Assembly: GCA_946699065.1 (NCBI GenBank)
Contig: CAMPDV010000145.1
Span: 62,001-126,000, forward strand
Source of the DNA: Loxodes magnus
Taxonomy: Eukaryota > Ciliophora > Karyorelictea > Loxodida > Loxodidae
Direction of reading: 5' to 3'
DNA: 64,000 nt
The stretch's first letter is position 1. Each line of letters opens with the position of its first letter. Shown one piece after another: positions 50,344-64,000 of the stretch. A program made the translations under genes and the position numbers. Below the pieces are notes generated by a model that saw only the letters and a list, made by a program, of their open reading frames with translations, ran no database searches and was not told the origin of the DNA.

Positions 50344-53300
50344 TTTAATATTTTAAACTATAATAATAATAAATAAGCTACTAGGATTTAAAGAAGCACT
50401 ACTATTACCTTATTTCTATTTATAAATGGATAGTAAGGATTTCTAGGTTATTGAAAAAGGAATGCTAGCAAAGGGATAATAAAGATTAGCCACTATGATA
50501 CTCAAAATTTTTGGTTTCCTACTATAAATAAAACTTAAATAAGCTAGTTAGCAAACTCCATTTTGCTTAATTATACTTATATAAGATCTCCTTTTATATC
50601 TATTTCAGATAAACTTGCTAAAAGATAGAAAATGATGAATAATAGCTAAACTATAAAAAAGTAAAGACAGGCTTTGATATTATATTAATATCTTGGAGTG
50701 AAAATTAACTCAAACTCTTAAATAAATATAGCTGAGAATTAAGTTTTATATCAATGAAGTTTCACTTTATTTCTACAAAGGCTAAGTTAACCTTACTCTA
50801 AAAGATACTATTCTTATTACTAACAATCAAAGAAAAATATGGAGATTTATAATAGAAACTAAGCAATTAAATGTAATAATTACATTACTAAATCAAATGT
50901 TTAAGTAGCATATTTAATATGTCAGCACTAGAACTTAAACTAGTAGTGCTTTAGTTAGATATAAATAATTAATAAAATTGCATAAAATAATGGTATAGTA
51001 AAGTATTTAAATTGATTACTTATTATTTGGGTATTATAGAAGTTAAAAATAGTAACCTATGATATTCAATAAGGTATGAAACTTCTATTTTGAATCAACT
51101 AATTTATTATATATAACTATTCTTTAGTAACTCATCTATATAAATTAGACTCTATTTAAATTCTTTCTAGTTAATAAAGTGTAATCTATTAACTTTTCTA
51201 TAATTATACTATATAGTTTTATAGAGCCTAGCAAATCTAATCAAAAGAAGGAAGATATAAAGTTATAACAAGATGCTAATAAGCAAGCATCCTTTAATAA
51301 TCTATTCTAGTCTCATTTATTCTAATAGCTTTATTTTAATATCCTATCTAATTTGCTTATTTTACTATTTTGTTAAACGAGTTCTTTAATCTTTATTATT
51401 TAGAAGATTGAGCTTTTAATTAAATCAGTCAAACATTATCAGCGGTTTAAGAACTTCTGACTCAAATATAAAATTTCTAAAACATAGCAAATTATTATAA
51501 TCTCTATCTCTATATTAATGCTAAGAAGCCTACTGTAGATTAATAATATTAGACTATTATTTAAAGGCCTAGATTGATTACTAAAATACTAGCAACAATT
51601 TTAAAGATATAAGCTAGTATCTTGATAGTGCTGTAATTTTAAATATAAGCTTATAAATTATTACTGCTTTCTAAAACCTTTTATTAGTTAGTCTATTTTG
51701 ATATATTAGTAGCTTATACTATACTTGCTTGAAGGCTTTTTGACTACTTAGTTATAATTAATAGTTACTAGAACTCTTTAATTTAGCTACTTCCTTATAC
51801 TCTTTTTATAAGTATTAGACTATTTTAGATTAAGATACTAGCAAAGCTTTAGATAATGGAACTTGCTTATGATTGCTATTTATAGATGATTCTTATAAAA
51901 AGACTAAAAACTCCATTTAGTATAAACTACCAGCAACACTAAAGGCGTCTACGATTTAAACAATCATCTATAATTCTACATTCAATCAGATGAAATAAAT
52001 TACTTAATTATAGTAACAATTACTTCGCTAGAATTTAGAATAAAAGGAAATGTAGTATAAAGCTATATTAAACTAGAGATAGCATAGACTAGCTATGATA
52101 TATTAAAATAACTATTCTTATACACATTTTATATAACCACTTATAGACTAAACTTATCCTATTATGATTAATACAGGAAAAGAGTATCTGATTAAGATGA
52201 ATTATGCTGCATAAAATTAAAACAGAAAGCAGAATTAAACTCCTTTGAATTAGAGGAATACTTCCAGAAATTTGCATGACTATCTATCTACTGAGTAGAA
52301 GCTAGTTATTACTCTTATAAAACTTAGCAAATAAACCTATTACAAGATTATGCAAATAATCAAGGTTATGAAGTCTTATGCTTAATAAATATCTTATTAC
52401 TAATAAAAAAACGTTGATAAAGTTAAATTTATAAAAATAAGACTTATTAAAGAAAGTATATAGCTCTATAAAATATCTTAGTAAGCTTAATAAGCTGAAA
52501 GTTTAGACATTTGAAGAATATTGAAGTTTATAAAACTAAATCATAAGCGAATCCATAAAAACATCAAAGAAATGTTATGTTGCTTGCTAGTAGTTAAATT
52601 ATAGTAATTTAATACCAGAAGAATTAATAAAGCAATCTTCTAATTTAATGCTATTCCATGAACAAAAATATTTGTTCTCTTATTTGCAGAAACAAGCAAA
52701 AGTAGAAATAACAGTAGTCTTACAAAATTTAACGAGCTTATTGAGATAATGAACTTATAAACAAATAGGAAAACTAAAACTGGTTTAAGATGAATCTACT
52801 TTCTTTAAGTTAGTATAAGCAAATCTCTGAATATACAACAAAGTTTAATTCTTATAAAAATATCTAACTAAATTAAAAAAAATGCTATTAAAAACATAAA
52901 CATTTGAGTAAAATTATTGAATACTAGATATATTTTCTACACATCTTTAATATAAATTATTAAAGTTAAAAAGATATAAAAATGTTTTAATATTGAAACT
53001 GTCCATCTTTATGAATAAATATGCTTCACTAGTATTAGAATTTCATCAATTGTCTAATTTAAAAATTTAATGTTTAAGTAATATAGTTAAGGGGATTTAA
53101 TTACTTGATAAAGAGTATTTAGTAAAAGTAATTTTAGTTATTTGGTTTATTTAACTTAAAGCAAGCTTCTAAGTATCATATTAGTATTCTAACTTTTATT
53201 CTATTAAATATGCGTTGTAGGAGTATAATTTACTAATAAATCCCAATTAAACAATTAAATTGGAAGACTTAAACTAGGATATGCTTTAACATTGATGAAA

Positions 53301-53640
53301 TTAAAGAAATAAGATAAAAGTGAATGTAGGGATAGCTATTAATAAATCTGAAGCTAGTTAAATTAGAAAGAAAATAGTTTAAGTTACAATGATAGCTATA
53401 ACAACTAAGTTTAGTAGCTAAATATTATGCATTGCTATATTTGATAATCTCTATATACTAAATGAGTTTAGTAACTATTAATTAAGGATGTGATTTAATG
53501 TAAACTAATTTCCACTAAGATGCTTATTTGTGTATTATATGACTTTTAAAATTAGAGTATGATAGATTAAATTAAATATAGAGTCATTGAATAGATTGAT
53601 TACTGTTTGAATTTTAGGTAAAAGGAATATTAATTTAGAA
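50344..53640. other. intergenic, no supported gene
   Basis: A 3.3-kb AT-rich stretch, locally full of AGCTTA/TAAGCT-like words. No gene, RNA or mobile-element signature seen. Confidence 0.5.
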
Positions 53641-54301
<661 letters not shown>

Positions 54302-56020
54302 AAAAATTTGTAGATTTAAAAATCTTAATTCTATAAAAATTGATAATATCCTACAACAACTTTATATCAAGATTCAATTCTATCTATTTCTACTCTATCT
54401 CCATTTGTTTCTTTATCATATACAAATTTTCTAGTTTTATAATTTTATAATTTTCTCTCTCTTTTTAATTTAATTTATAGTCATATGGAGTAGTTTGGGG
54501 ATTGAAATAATAAAAATTGAAAGGAAACCTGTAGAGTATAGAGTAGATAAAAAATAAGGAATTATATAAGATATAAATAAAATATATTACAGTTGCTACT
54601 TAGTCATCTTCAGATATATCATATTTACTCTAAGTTATTTTCAAATCCTATTATCTTAATTTGTCAGATATCTAATATTTTTTATTTATTATACATAACT
54701 ATATAAACACTATAAAATGTTCTCTAAAAGCAACTAAGAAGAAACACTATTATTATCTATATCATCTTTAGTCTACTTTTATCTTGATACTTTAATAAAA
54801 TAACTAAGTTATTTTAATGATGTTTAGAAAGAATAACTAGAATAAACTATTAACTAAGTAATCAACTATAGTGAATTCTAGTTATATAATCAGATTAATA
54901 TTTCTAGCTTTACATCTTTCTAGGTAATCTTTACTAAAATAGCCTTAAAGTTATTTAAGCTTCAGGCTTTTAATGACCTATTGCATTTAAAGTAGGAATA
55001 ATTAATTAATATATTACTTAGAAAGATTAGATTAGAGATATTATAACAAATCTTAGTTAATCAGTGCTTGAATTTAGTTTTAATTTACTCTTAATAAAAC
55101 AAATATTGCTTATTTTAGATTTTTGCATAAATAAGCAATAGAAGCATTTTACTCTATATAGCTAATATTCACTATATTTTTAATATCATAGAATTTAATT
55201 CATTTCCAAAATAGCTAATTTTTTACATTTCGAGCTTAATGAATAATGATAAATTAGAAAGCAAAGAATGTGGAAAGTGACATTTTTTTTAGCGAAACTG
55301 TAAAAAGTAAAAAGAAGTTTATAATCTTAGCATATTGGCATTAATGAAAAAAAGTTAAAAACATTTTAGAATTATAAAAAAGATTGAATCAAAAGATAAT
55401 CTAAAGAGAAATCCATTTTAATGGGATTAAAAATCTGATTGATAGATAGTTTTACAACAGAAGAACTATTTTTATTTATTCTTTAGGTTGAACTATATTA
55501 ATATAACTAATAATGATTTGATATAAATGATTAAATTAAAAATGATACTTTAAACTAAAAAATGTTGCTAGTTTTTTATATAGTGGAATTGAATCGTATT
55601 CTTTATCTATCACTTTAGTTGCAAACTAACTGCAAAATATAAAAATTATTTATACTAAGTAAAATAAGATTAGCTTTAGTAAATTTTGAAAGATGAAGAT
55701 TTTAAAGGAAAAACATGAGTATAGATATAATTAGCAGCTTAAAAAAGTACCTATTAAAATGTTTAAAATATAAGTTATTAATTATTGGTTATGCTCATAA
55801 TTTGTATAAATAGCAAATATCAGATTTATTATCAATATACTTTATTTAAAGTTGCACTCACTATATCAAATACATTTATAAAATTATGGAAAAATAGACT
55901 GGAAGAGGCTAAAGTTGTACTCTATACTTAGTTTTTAAACATATCCTAATAAAATATATATTAATTTATTTGGAAAAGAGTCAAACATTTAATTCTAAAA
56001 GCTTAAATTGTTAGTTTAAA
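54302..56020. other. intergenic, no supported gene
   Basis: AT-rich spacer between convergent Rab2 and the RBR ligase gene. Nothing supportable seen. Confidence 0.5.
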
Positions 56021-57103
56021 TCAGTGCCCACATCTTTGATTCCAATCTTTTCCACATACGTAGCAAAAAGCCTTTTTTCCTTTGCATTAAGGACTGTGAC
56101 AAACCATATGATTGCATCCTGTTGTTTTTTCTACTATAAATCCACAGTGAAAGCATTTTCTCCAGGCTTGGTTTTGCATTAATTAATTGAATTTATTGTC
56201 TACTTCGTTGTTTTCAATTTTTCATTTTTCATAAGCTTCGCAAGTAAACTTTTCATGCGCTTTATCACCACATTTAGGACAAAAAGAGCCTTTACAGTGT
56301 GGACAAACAGCATTTTCAATCATTTTATCTATGAAAAGAGGCTAACCACATTTAGGATGTGGACATGGTCTAAAAATTTCATTTGGATTATTAGATTTAA
56401 TTTGATTCAAAGCAAAAGTACTAAACTTTTCTAGTATTTTCTTATCAAATCTATTGCATAAGTATTAAATTATTGGAAAGGATATTGCCGTTGGATTTTA
56501 AGCACATAATGGACATGTTATGTCACTCTCTTGTACTTTTCCTTCTTCTATTTTAGTTTTAATAAAAAATCAAATATCTTGCTCGCAAAATCGATGATTA
56601 CAATCTAAAGTAATTCCATCAGCCACATTTACAGTGTTTGTACAAATTTAGCATTGAAATTAGGGTTAAAATGGATTATTTCCAGTTTATTATTCTAGTC
56701 ATTCTAATTAAGCTTGATAAGAGATTCTATCTACTTCATTTATCCCACCAAACAAATCATATATTATTTTCACTTCTATTGATTACTAGCATTACATACA
56801 TTTAACTTGCTATAATTCAGTTAATGTATTTGAAGTAACTTTAAGAGAATAGTCCTTTAAACAATTACCGCAAATTCAGTGACCACATCCAAGAGTAATA
56901 GGCTTCTTAGAACTACACTACTAACATTCTTTAAACAGATTTATATTTTCAAGAGTTAGAAAGGTATTATTCTACTAAAGCTAGTTAAATACGTTTTAAA
57001 TAATTTATAATAGTTAATAATCTTCCTAATGTTTTCCTTCACTAATAGTATGAATAAGAACATCAACTGCCTATTGTAGCATTTGATCTTTGTTCTATTG
57101 CAT
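56021..57103 (-). CDS. RBR-type E3 ubiquitin ligase
   Basis: A single 360-residue frame without introns. An N-terminal helical part is followed by a zinc-finger region at about 60-90 (CSSKKPITLGCGHWICGNC). A RING1-like segment comes next (CQICTNTVNVADGITLDCNH...C...CPLC, about 150-205). An IBR follows (CPHPKCGQPLF, CPHCKGSFCPKCG, about 235-270). RING2 (CFHCGFIVEKTTGCNHMVC...FCYVCGKDW) closes the protein. The Cys after GCNHMV is the position that accepts ubiquitin as a thioester in RBR ligases, and it is present. The protein ends NQRCGH before TGA. Family knowledge: RBR ligases take ubiquitin from an E2 and pass it to substrates; the substrate here is unknown. The extra Cys/His cluster before RING1 is unusual and may be a second RING. 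Trp codons near the end are TGG; earlier ones include TGA. Confidence 0.92.
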
Positions 57104-59940
57104 TTTTATTATAATAATTATGCTTATTAAGTTATAAAATACCTAAATTACAGTGAAATTTACTTTTATCTTTATTTCTTAAGGAATCATATTTAAATTA
57201 TAATTGGCTTGTTATTTATATCATAATTATCTTACAATCTAAAACTAAAGTACAATAATAAAATGTTTCCTAGCTTTACTTTACAATTATAGTATCTTAT
57301 TTAACCTGTAAAAATGCTTTATTTCACTCTATTAAACTATTTGGTGTATAAATTTATTTGATGCTAACTACTTTTAAAAAGCTCCTTGCTTAGTCATTTT
57401 TTATTATGTTTAAGATAGTATAATTTATGCCTAGTTTTATCTTTAGTATACTTAGAATCTTTTATTTAAACTTAAAGGAGAAAGATATTAAAATAGCAGT
57501 TTGGATATTAAGCTATGATGCTTATAATATTATTAAAGCTAATATTATTAATAATTCTGACATAACTCATTTAAATAAGGCTTTCTTTATTTCTATACTA
57601 GCTAATTTCCATACCTCTTCTTTAAATAATCTGCTTAGTATTTAAGTTATCTTTGCTTTTATTGCTATCTTTAGTTTATAATACAAAACTATGCACTAAT
57701 TCTTAATAGTTCCTCTAATCTTTCTAAATAATGAATTATGGTAAAGGAATATCCTGAATTAGTTAATAACTTATTAAGCATCCTTTTAAATTTTTGAAGT
57801 ATATATATAGAACACGCAAAATTGGACTATTTAAAATGAGAAAGTAATAAGTAACCAGTTAATTACAACTTAATTAACAGTCCTATATAGTATTAGTTTA
57901 TATATTTCCATTTAATAGCTTTCAAAGCTTATTATTAACGCTTAATTTTATTTAATTTTCCCTTAAATTTTTATTTAAAGCTCATCATTCTATTAATCTT
58001 AGTAATAGCTTAAGTAAAGCTAACCTTGCCATGCTTACCATAGAATAAAGTAAGATAACTGCTAGCAATTTAATTATCTAAGTGTATTATTAAAGATGCT
58101 TACTAACTTGTTGGATTATCAAGAATTAAGATTTATGCTAAGTTTGATTTTATACAAAGTGCAGCTCTTTTGGTAACACTTGATTTTTAAGACTATATAA
58201 TTAATAATTAATCTGATGCCACATGTTTACAACTTATTAGTATGATTGAAAAGTTTCCCTAAAAGTGTAGCTCTAATTAATAAAATTATGTTGCTATTAT
58301 ATTTTTTACTCAATTTAAGTTGAAGAAAAATGAGAAATTTTTGGTAAAAAAGTAGAAATTTATTAGAAAATCTAAAAAGGAAAAAAATGCCTAAGAAATT
58401 TGAATAGCAAATAAAGTAATAAACTTGAAATGACTCTTAAGGAAATAAGATACTAAAATAGCATTAAAATGGTTAATAAATAATAAAGGCAAGATGAGAA
58501 AAATCTTAAGCTAGTAAACAATTCTAAAGCTATTTTTAAATACTTTCTAGAAATTATCTCCTTATTATAAAATGCTATTAATAGCGTAAATTAAAAAGCT
58601 CTAACTTTTAAAATTAGTTTCAAGCTTCTAATATATAAACTAGATACTTTTAAGAATCCTTTTTATAGTCTAATTAGAATACTTATATAATATGCATATC
58701 TATCATTTTCAACACTTTATTAATAAATAGATCTTTAAAGATAGAATGTACAATAGTCTTAGTTATTGAGTTATATTAGCTTAATAAATGAGATTATCAT
58801 AATAATTTAGGGTAATATCAATGCTTCTTTAATATCTGACTATATTAGTTTGCTTGTATCTATTTTATACAGCTAGTTGCCTATATTATTCTGCATAAGT
58901 TATCTAAGGAAAATTAACTTCAAATTTCTCATATTAGTAACTGAACTACTTGCTTTTAACACTGTCCAAATTTTCTATGGAGCTTATGAGAAATATAGTT
59001 AATCTTGAAAAGCTGAATAATAAGGAATTAATTTAAGCTAATAAGAATACTCCAAAATAGAGTTACTTTAGGACTTATCAATAAACTAATATACAAATGA
59101 TATTATTCATAGGTATAAAACTAAGCCACTAATAGGGTTATAGTTAAATTAAAGGAATAAAAAGGGTAATAAAATAAAGATTATGGAAGATTAAATGACA
59201 TGATCTGAAAAAAGGAAGAAATAAATAGAAAGGACAAGATAAATTCATTTATTAATATATGAGAACATTCAGACTGATTATTTTAGAAGAACTAAAATTT
59301 CTATGTATTATTTACTAAGTTTACCACTTACTTCCTTCTGCTATTTCAAATTCTTTAAGCCTAATTACATTCCTAAAAATTTAATAACACTGGGAACTAC
59401 TTTAGCTTGCACCCTTTATATCTTTAACTGCATATCAAGAGATATTTATGATATATGTGATACTGACACTCCTCTAGGTAATAAATTAAGAACAACATTA
59501 TAGGAAATTTCGAAAGAAGATTTCAATATTCCCTATTTTAGACACGAAACTCTTAGAGTGATACAAAAGAGAAGTAATAAAAATGAGGGACAATGAGAAT
59601 AAGAATTATTAGGAAACATTTCAACTAAACTTTTCATTCTCTATTCATAAAGAAATTATCCTGCTTCAACTATTAATATCAGACTTCTTGGTATTTTCTA
59701 TATCAAATCCCTTCTTTTATACTATCCATTCTTCTTAAAATTAAGATCCTTTCTATAAGATTAAATTTTTGTTTTTTGCATAAATGTCTATATATCATCT
59801 GATTATTTATCTGGTATAATGAAAAATTGTAAAGAGGAGATACTATAAAATGTATAAAGGAAGATTTAAATGAAAGATTGATAAGTGCGAAATTCTGAAA
59901 CGAAGAAGATGAGATAGAGGGTAGTAATTAGAATTAAAAA
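57104..59940. other. intergenic, no supported gene
   Basis: A 2.8-kb AT-rich stretch. Short frames near 57.4 and 59.3 kb have no conserved features and are probably chance. Confidence 0.45.
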
Positions 59941-62046
59941 TCATATTGTCTTATTAAATATTCTAATAAAGTAATCCCATGAAAAGGTATAACTTATTTT
60001 AATTTCACTGCTTTTGTATTAAGGCTATAAAATTTCTGGTTCTGCTTTATCATATTTTATTTAAAAATCTACTAGCTTTGTGTTTTTTACTAAATCCTAT
60101 AAATTCTAGAATTTTTAAGATCGTGAATGAACATTATCAGCGTTTATTCAGCTTACGTGCTTACCACGAGGAATTAGAGGACTTAAAAAAGTTTTGCGAA
60201 GATTGAAGTTGAAATACTCCATCATCATTACTATGAAATCACAGCCAATAAATATATTTTAGAAATCAGGTCACATATAATTAGGCATTATTCAATCCCA
60301 AAATCAAGCAATATTATTAAGCCTTAATTGATACATTTACTCCATACTACTATAATTCCTTGCAAAACTAGTTAGCTATACAAAGCCAATTCTCTTTCCA
60401 TACTTATCATTATGAAGGAACTTTTTATTTACTCACTTACTATATTAATAGAAATCAGCGGAAAGAGGAACATCTTCTTCACAGTATATCACTGATTTCG
60501 CTTTTAAATATCCTAAAGTTAAATTAAGTAAAAAAAAGGCGTTCGAAGCGCATTTAAATTCCTTAGATTTTTGCTCATGTTTGAACTCTAAAGGTATTTA
60601 AGGTTTTGGATGGAAAACGTGAATAATATTTAAAATTAATCTATCCTAGTAATACTTTATTACCTTTGTCACTTCCTAAAAATTTGAATCTTATGATATT
60701 ATTATAATTGTTTCACTTATGCCTTCTGCCAGTTCAAGTGAACGTAAGGTATCGTTCAAAAGTTCTGCTCTTTTAAAAACTGGCATTATTATAGGATAAA
60801 ATTCATTTATGTTCAGTTGCAGACGTTAAACCATCTAGAAAAACTTAATACCAATTTATTTTTAAAGTCTTGGGTTATAAGTTCCAACGGGTGCTTAATT
60901 ACATTTTCATTCTCTATAGTGTATTTTAGTATAAAAATCTAGCTTTTCAATCTGTCCAAAATGGTGCTTATTTATTTAAAAAACCTTTTAAATAAGGGAA
61001 AGCTTATTTCTCTCTGATAGCTTCGGAAAATAATTTAGGTATTCGTTTCGTATAGATAATTACTCTTGGAATGAAACGATACTATTTTTTGAAGCAATTT
61101 CCCTAGATAGAATATCTAGGTTTAAAAGAGAGTATTCTTTTTATATATAAAAATGCTTAAATTCAAAAGCATTTACATTTCCAACTGTTTCTATGTTCAT
61201 ATTTCAGTGTGACTATTTTTATATTACTTGACTTCCTATTCTAAATCGTCTTCCAGTTTGCATTAGTCGATAGTAATTTTACTCATAAATAGAAACTACC
61301 TCGTCATTAACTCTAAGCTAAGCTTTTGGCTTTTTAGCGTTTGTTTTCTTTTAGAAAAAATCAGTTCCTAAAGCTGTCAATAAAACTTAGATATTATATC
61401 AGGTTTTATCTTCTATTGCTGTTTTACTACTTAAATACTAGCAACCTTAATCTGAGCCCATTTCCAATATTACTCTTCATTTTTGTGTTGAATTTATATT
61501 TTAAATGAGATAGACAAAATAGCCTCAATAATCGTTTAGCTAATCACAACCTTCAACTTTATTTCCCATTATAGCAAATTTTTACCCCTTAAATACATGT
61601 TGTCCGTTACCTTCGCATTCTTAAGTAGTTGGCTTTTAGCTATTATTAAATTTTAGCTTATCAAAGTCAAATTTTACTCACAAAGAAATTACTAATTCTG
61701 GAAAATCAAAAGAGTTAAGAGGTCCATGAACTAAGAATTATTAACTTCCCTACAATTTTATCAAAAATCCACCTGTTGGAGGTACTCTACTATTGAATTA
61801 AACTCTTTAAACAGAATGACGCATTTCACCACATTCTTATTCAAATTTAAACTATTGTATTTATTGATTATTCTCATCTTATTGCTAAGCAGCTGCATTA
61901 TTTTTTAAGATACTTATTAAAGAAGAATTTTTCTACTGATCATCCAAAATTTTATCGTAGTTCTTCTAGTAAATATACACTACTAGCATTCATATCACAA
62001 ACAGTCCAATTATCAGATAAAAGTAGATTTTCTAAAAGTTTACCAT
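59941..62046 (-). CDS. membrane-anchored GT13 glycosyltransferase with lectin-like domain
   Basis: A single 701-residue frame without introns. Residues 5-26 form a signal anchor (IYFYLIIGLFVIWMLVVYIY), so the protein is probably type II and Golgi or ER. A Gln-rich stem follows. At about 75-260 lies a laminin-G/concanavalin-like domain (RVPPTGGFLIKLQGSQQ, SFDFPELVISLWVKFDF, TWYNIQVLLTALGTDFF). The C-terminal third is a GT13 catalytic domain like GnT-I/POMGNT1. It has IIMPVFKRAELLNDTLRSLE, TIIIISQDSN, KSKEFKCASNAFFLLN, the metal/nucleotide motif VIYCEEDVPLSADFYQY (EED, as in POMGNT1; EDD in GnT-I), then FARNYSS and an aromatic segment FWDWIMPNYMWPDF. It ends DYFIRIFNKTI before TGA. Predicted reaction: beta-1,2-GlcNAc transfer from UDP-GlcNAc; the acceptor cannot be told. 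The lectin domain may bind the glycan acceptor. Confidence 0.85.
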
Positions 62047-62639
62047 AAATCTTTATTTATAAACTATAAGTAAATACATTCATTTAATTCAATTCCCCTT
62101 ATAAGAGGATATTCTATTCCTCTATTTGTAGTTTAAGCAAAACTAACTAATTATTACTTTCCTTATCTTTATGTAAACTTGTATTCTCATTTAGTTTATT
62201 TAGATCATATGAACCTTTTTCCTAACTCCTTCATATCAAGTAAAACCAATACCTTTATCTAACTTTAATAGACTAAAAGACAAAATTAATATAGTATCTA
62301 GTGATTGAAATGAGATTAGCTAGCTTATTTGATTTTATAGTATAGAGGCTAAGAGTATTGCTACTTTAGTCACCTTTATTTTTAGCAACTTACTTAATAT
62401 TTAGCCTAAAGCTTTCCAGACTTACTTTAATAATTGATCTATAGACATTGAAAAATCTATTTAATAGTGATTAGTTGATACCATATTGATGAGAGTTATA
62501 GTTAGAAATGCTTTTGGAGGAAGCTAAAGATTTGTTAGGGCTATAGGAAGAAGTGAAATAAATAGAGAAGAGATAAAGAATTTTAATATATTGGTCTGAA
62601 AAATTTACCAGTTTTAGTTATTAAAAGTTTAGAATTCGA
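62047..62639. other. intergenic spacer
   Basis: About 590 bp between two minus-strand genes. It is AT-rich and nothing is recognisable. Confidence 0.55.
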
Positions 62640-63083
62640 TCAGAATCTGAGCTTCGTGTAAAAGAACTTGAAAGGTGTGACTCCCTATGCAGCAGACTTT
62701 TTAACAGCTGCCTAACTTCTCCACTTCTCTTAAAAGAAATTTTTAAGTTCGCTCTTTAGCTTCTTCTTATTTTCCTTATCAGCAAGTTATTCTTCACTTA
62801 CAAGGGCCTTTATATCAAGTTCACTTGCATAACGTGTAGGCATCAAGTGTTGATAATTAACATATTTTATGAACACTTGAACGGACGTTCTTTTCTCAAC
62901 TTTCTTAGGCTCCATTTTTTCGCTGACTCTCTTAGGTGATTTGGAAAGTCCTACGACAAGAGCATGAGGGAAAGGTTTTTCTTTTGTTCCTTCCTCAGAA
63001 GATTTTACAACGATAGCTTTTTTTCCTGCATATCTACCAGACAGCAAAACAACAATTTTTCCTGGTTTGATCACTCTGCCCAT
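62640..63083 (-). CDS. rpl27: 60S ribosomal protein L27 (eL27)
   Basis: A 147-residue frame that reads as a complete eL27. It opens GRVIKPGKIVVLLSGRYAGK, where the KOW motif of the family lies. The middle has RTSVQVFIKYVNYQHLMPTR, and the C-terminus is GVTPFKFFYTKLRF immediately before TGA at 62642-62640. Length is close to the usual 136-144. TAA and TAG stand for Gln at four places (for example EEQLADKE, FFQEKW, SQAAV, AAQGV), and TGA ends the protein, so this gene is the cleanest evidence for the code. The one Trp is TGG, about 24 codons before the stop. No intron is present. Structural protein of the large ribosomal subunit. Confidence 0.97.
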
Positions 63084-64000
63084 TTTTATAATTATTTTAA
63101 ACTAAAAGCTAAATACTTTAAATCCATTTCACTGCAACTCTACATACTTCAACTCCTTTTAATTCTCTCCTTTACTTAATACTCTTAGTACCAATTAAAG
63201 CCTAATAATCTTATATTATCTCTACTACTCACTTCTATTCTTGCATATTCTAGCATTTAATCAGCAAAAAAGAAAAGTAATTTTATAATTTAAAGGCATA
63301 TAGAAGCATAACAACTAGCAAGCCTTAAATAACAAGAGTAAACAAAGGCTTAATAGAAGCAAGTTTAATTATCAAGTCTCTATCTGAATACAATAATATA
63401 GATATTCTAGTGATTTAGCTAAATAGTCAACAAAGTATCTTTAAGCTTATTTTTATATATACTTACTTCATTACTTGGTAAGCTTCATTTTAATAAAGAG
63501 TTTAAATTAAATTAATTAAAACAAACTAGGTCTATTGAGAAAAATACCTTTATAAGTATAAAAAGAAATAACGATTATTATAAGTTCAAAGCTAAGCAAA
63601 AATAAATGCTATAATCTAGTAATTAAGAGATAGATATGATGGATAATTACTTAGTAGTACTATAGTAATAAAAGGCTTTTATATAAGTTAAATAGTAATA
63701 ATAAGCTAATTTATTAGATATTTTCATTTAACTATCTAGTTTTATTTATGCCAATAACCAACTTCTTTGATTTAAATAGGAATTAAGTATTTAAAGTAGT
63801 TATTTAGGATAGAATAATAATGTCTGATCCATATAGTTAAAGTAATAAGAAGATAATTAAAATAAAAGACATCATTTAGATATTTAGGTTTGCCTAGATA
63901 AGTGAATAAGCTTATATCTATTTATATACTATAAAATACCTTAGTTGATAATTGAAAGTACTTATGTTAAAAGAAGCTTCAAATGAATGCATTTAATTAA
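63084..64000. other. intergenic to window end, no supported gene
   Basis: AT-rich sequence with no supportable gene. It includes the upstream region of the L27 gene, in which I see no recognisable promoter motif. Confidence 0.5.

Noticed and set aside
62964-63179. 71-codon plus-strand frame
   Set aside because: It is antisense to ribosomal protein L27 and has no conserved features.

Overview
This window looks like nuclear DNA of a ciliate with an altered genetic code. The code can be read directly from conserved genes. In the ribosomal protein L27, Rab2 and RBR ubiquitin-ligase genes, in-frame TAA and TAG fall where Gln fits. In-frame TGA falls where Trp is conserved (for example the Trp of the WD40 motif DQKWIVSG). 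Every gene whose end I could fix stops at TGA. UAA/UAG = Gln with UGA = Trp or stop is the karyorelictean code (Loxodes and relatives, NCBI table 27). Condylostoma is less likely, because no gene here ends at TAA or TAG. Introns are tiny (17-23 nt, GT...AG). The background is extremely AT-rich, with genes and mobile elements standing out as slightly GC-richer islands. All coordinates below come from hand translation under this code.

Layout. 2.06-4.24 kb: a ciliate-type membrane protein (+), followed by a decayed-looking coding stretch (6.3-8.8 kb) that may be a paralogue. 10.4-26.6 kb: a retroelement-rich zone with two CCHC ORF1-like elements, SINE copies, a LINE with endonuclease and reverse transcriptase parts, and a relic WD40 array. 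A small gene (16.0 kb) and a complete WD40 gene (17.2 kb) sit among them. 26.8-43.7 kb: three more WD40 genes, all on the minus strand, interleaved with a reverse-transcriptase remnant, an unresolved coding region and a GC-rich island that may be a structured RNA. 44-48 kb: SINE/LINE tail copies, then apparently empty AT-rich DNA. 48.0-63.1 kb: widely spaced single-copy genes, namely a Gln/Pro-rich coiled-coil protein, Rab2, an RBR E3 ligase, a membrane-anchored GT13 glycosyltransferase with a lectin-like domain, and ribosomal protein L27.

The most interesting unit is the WD40 family. Four loci plus one relic, all on the minus strand within about 30 kb, carry WD40 arrays whose 126-bp repeat units are very similar at DNA level within and between genes. 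These arrays are joined to different N-termini: a tyrosine-kinase-like/Ser-Thr kinase, a kinase plus pentapeptide repeats, a membrane anchor plus coiled coil, and a short basic leader. In three of the genes a tiny phase-1 intron sits at the same place, just after an INYD motif and just before the first WD40 repeat, so the array behaves like a swappable exon module. Arrays with such high internal conservation resemble fungal and bacterial recognition receptors. A recognition or sensing role here is inference.
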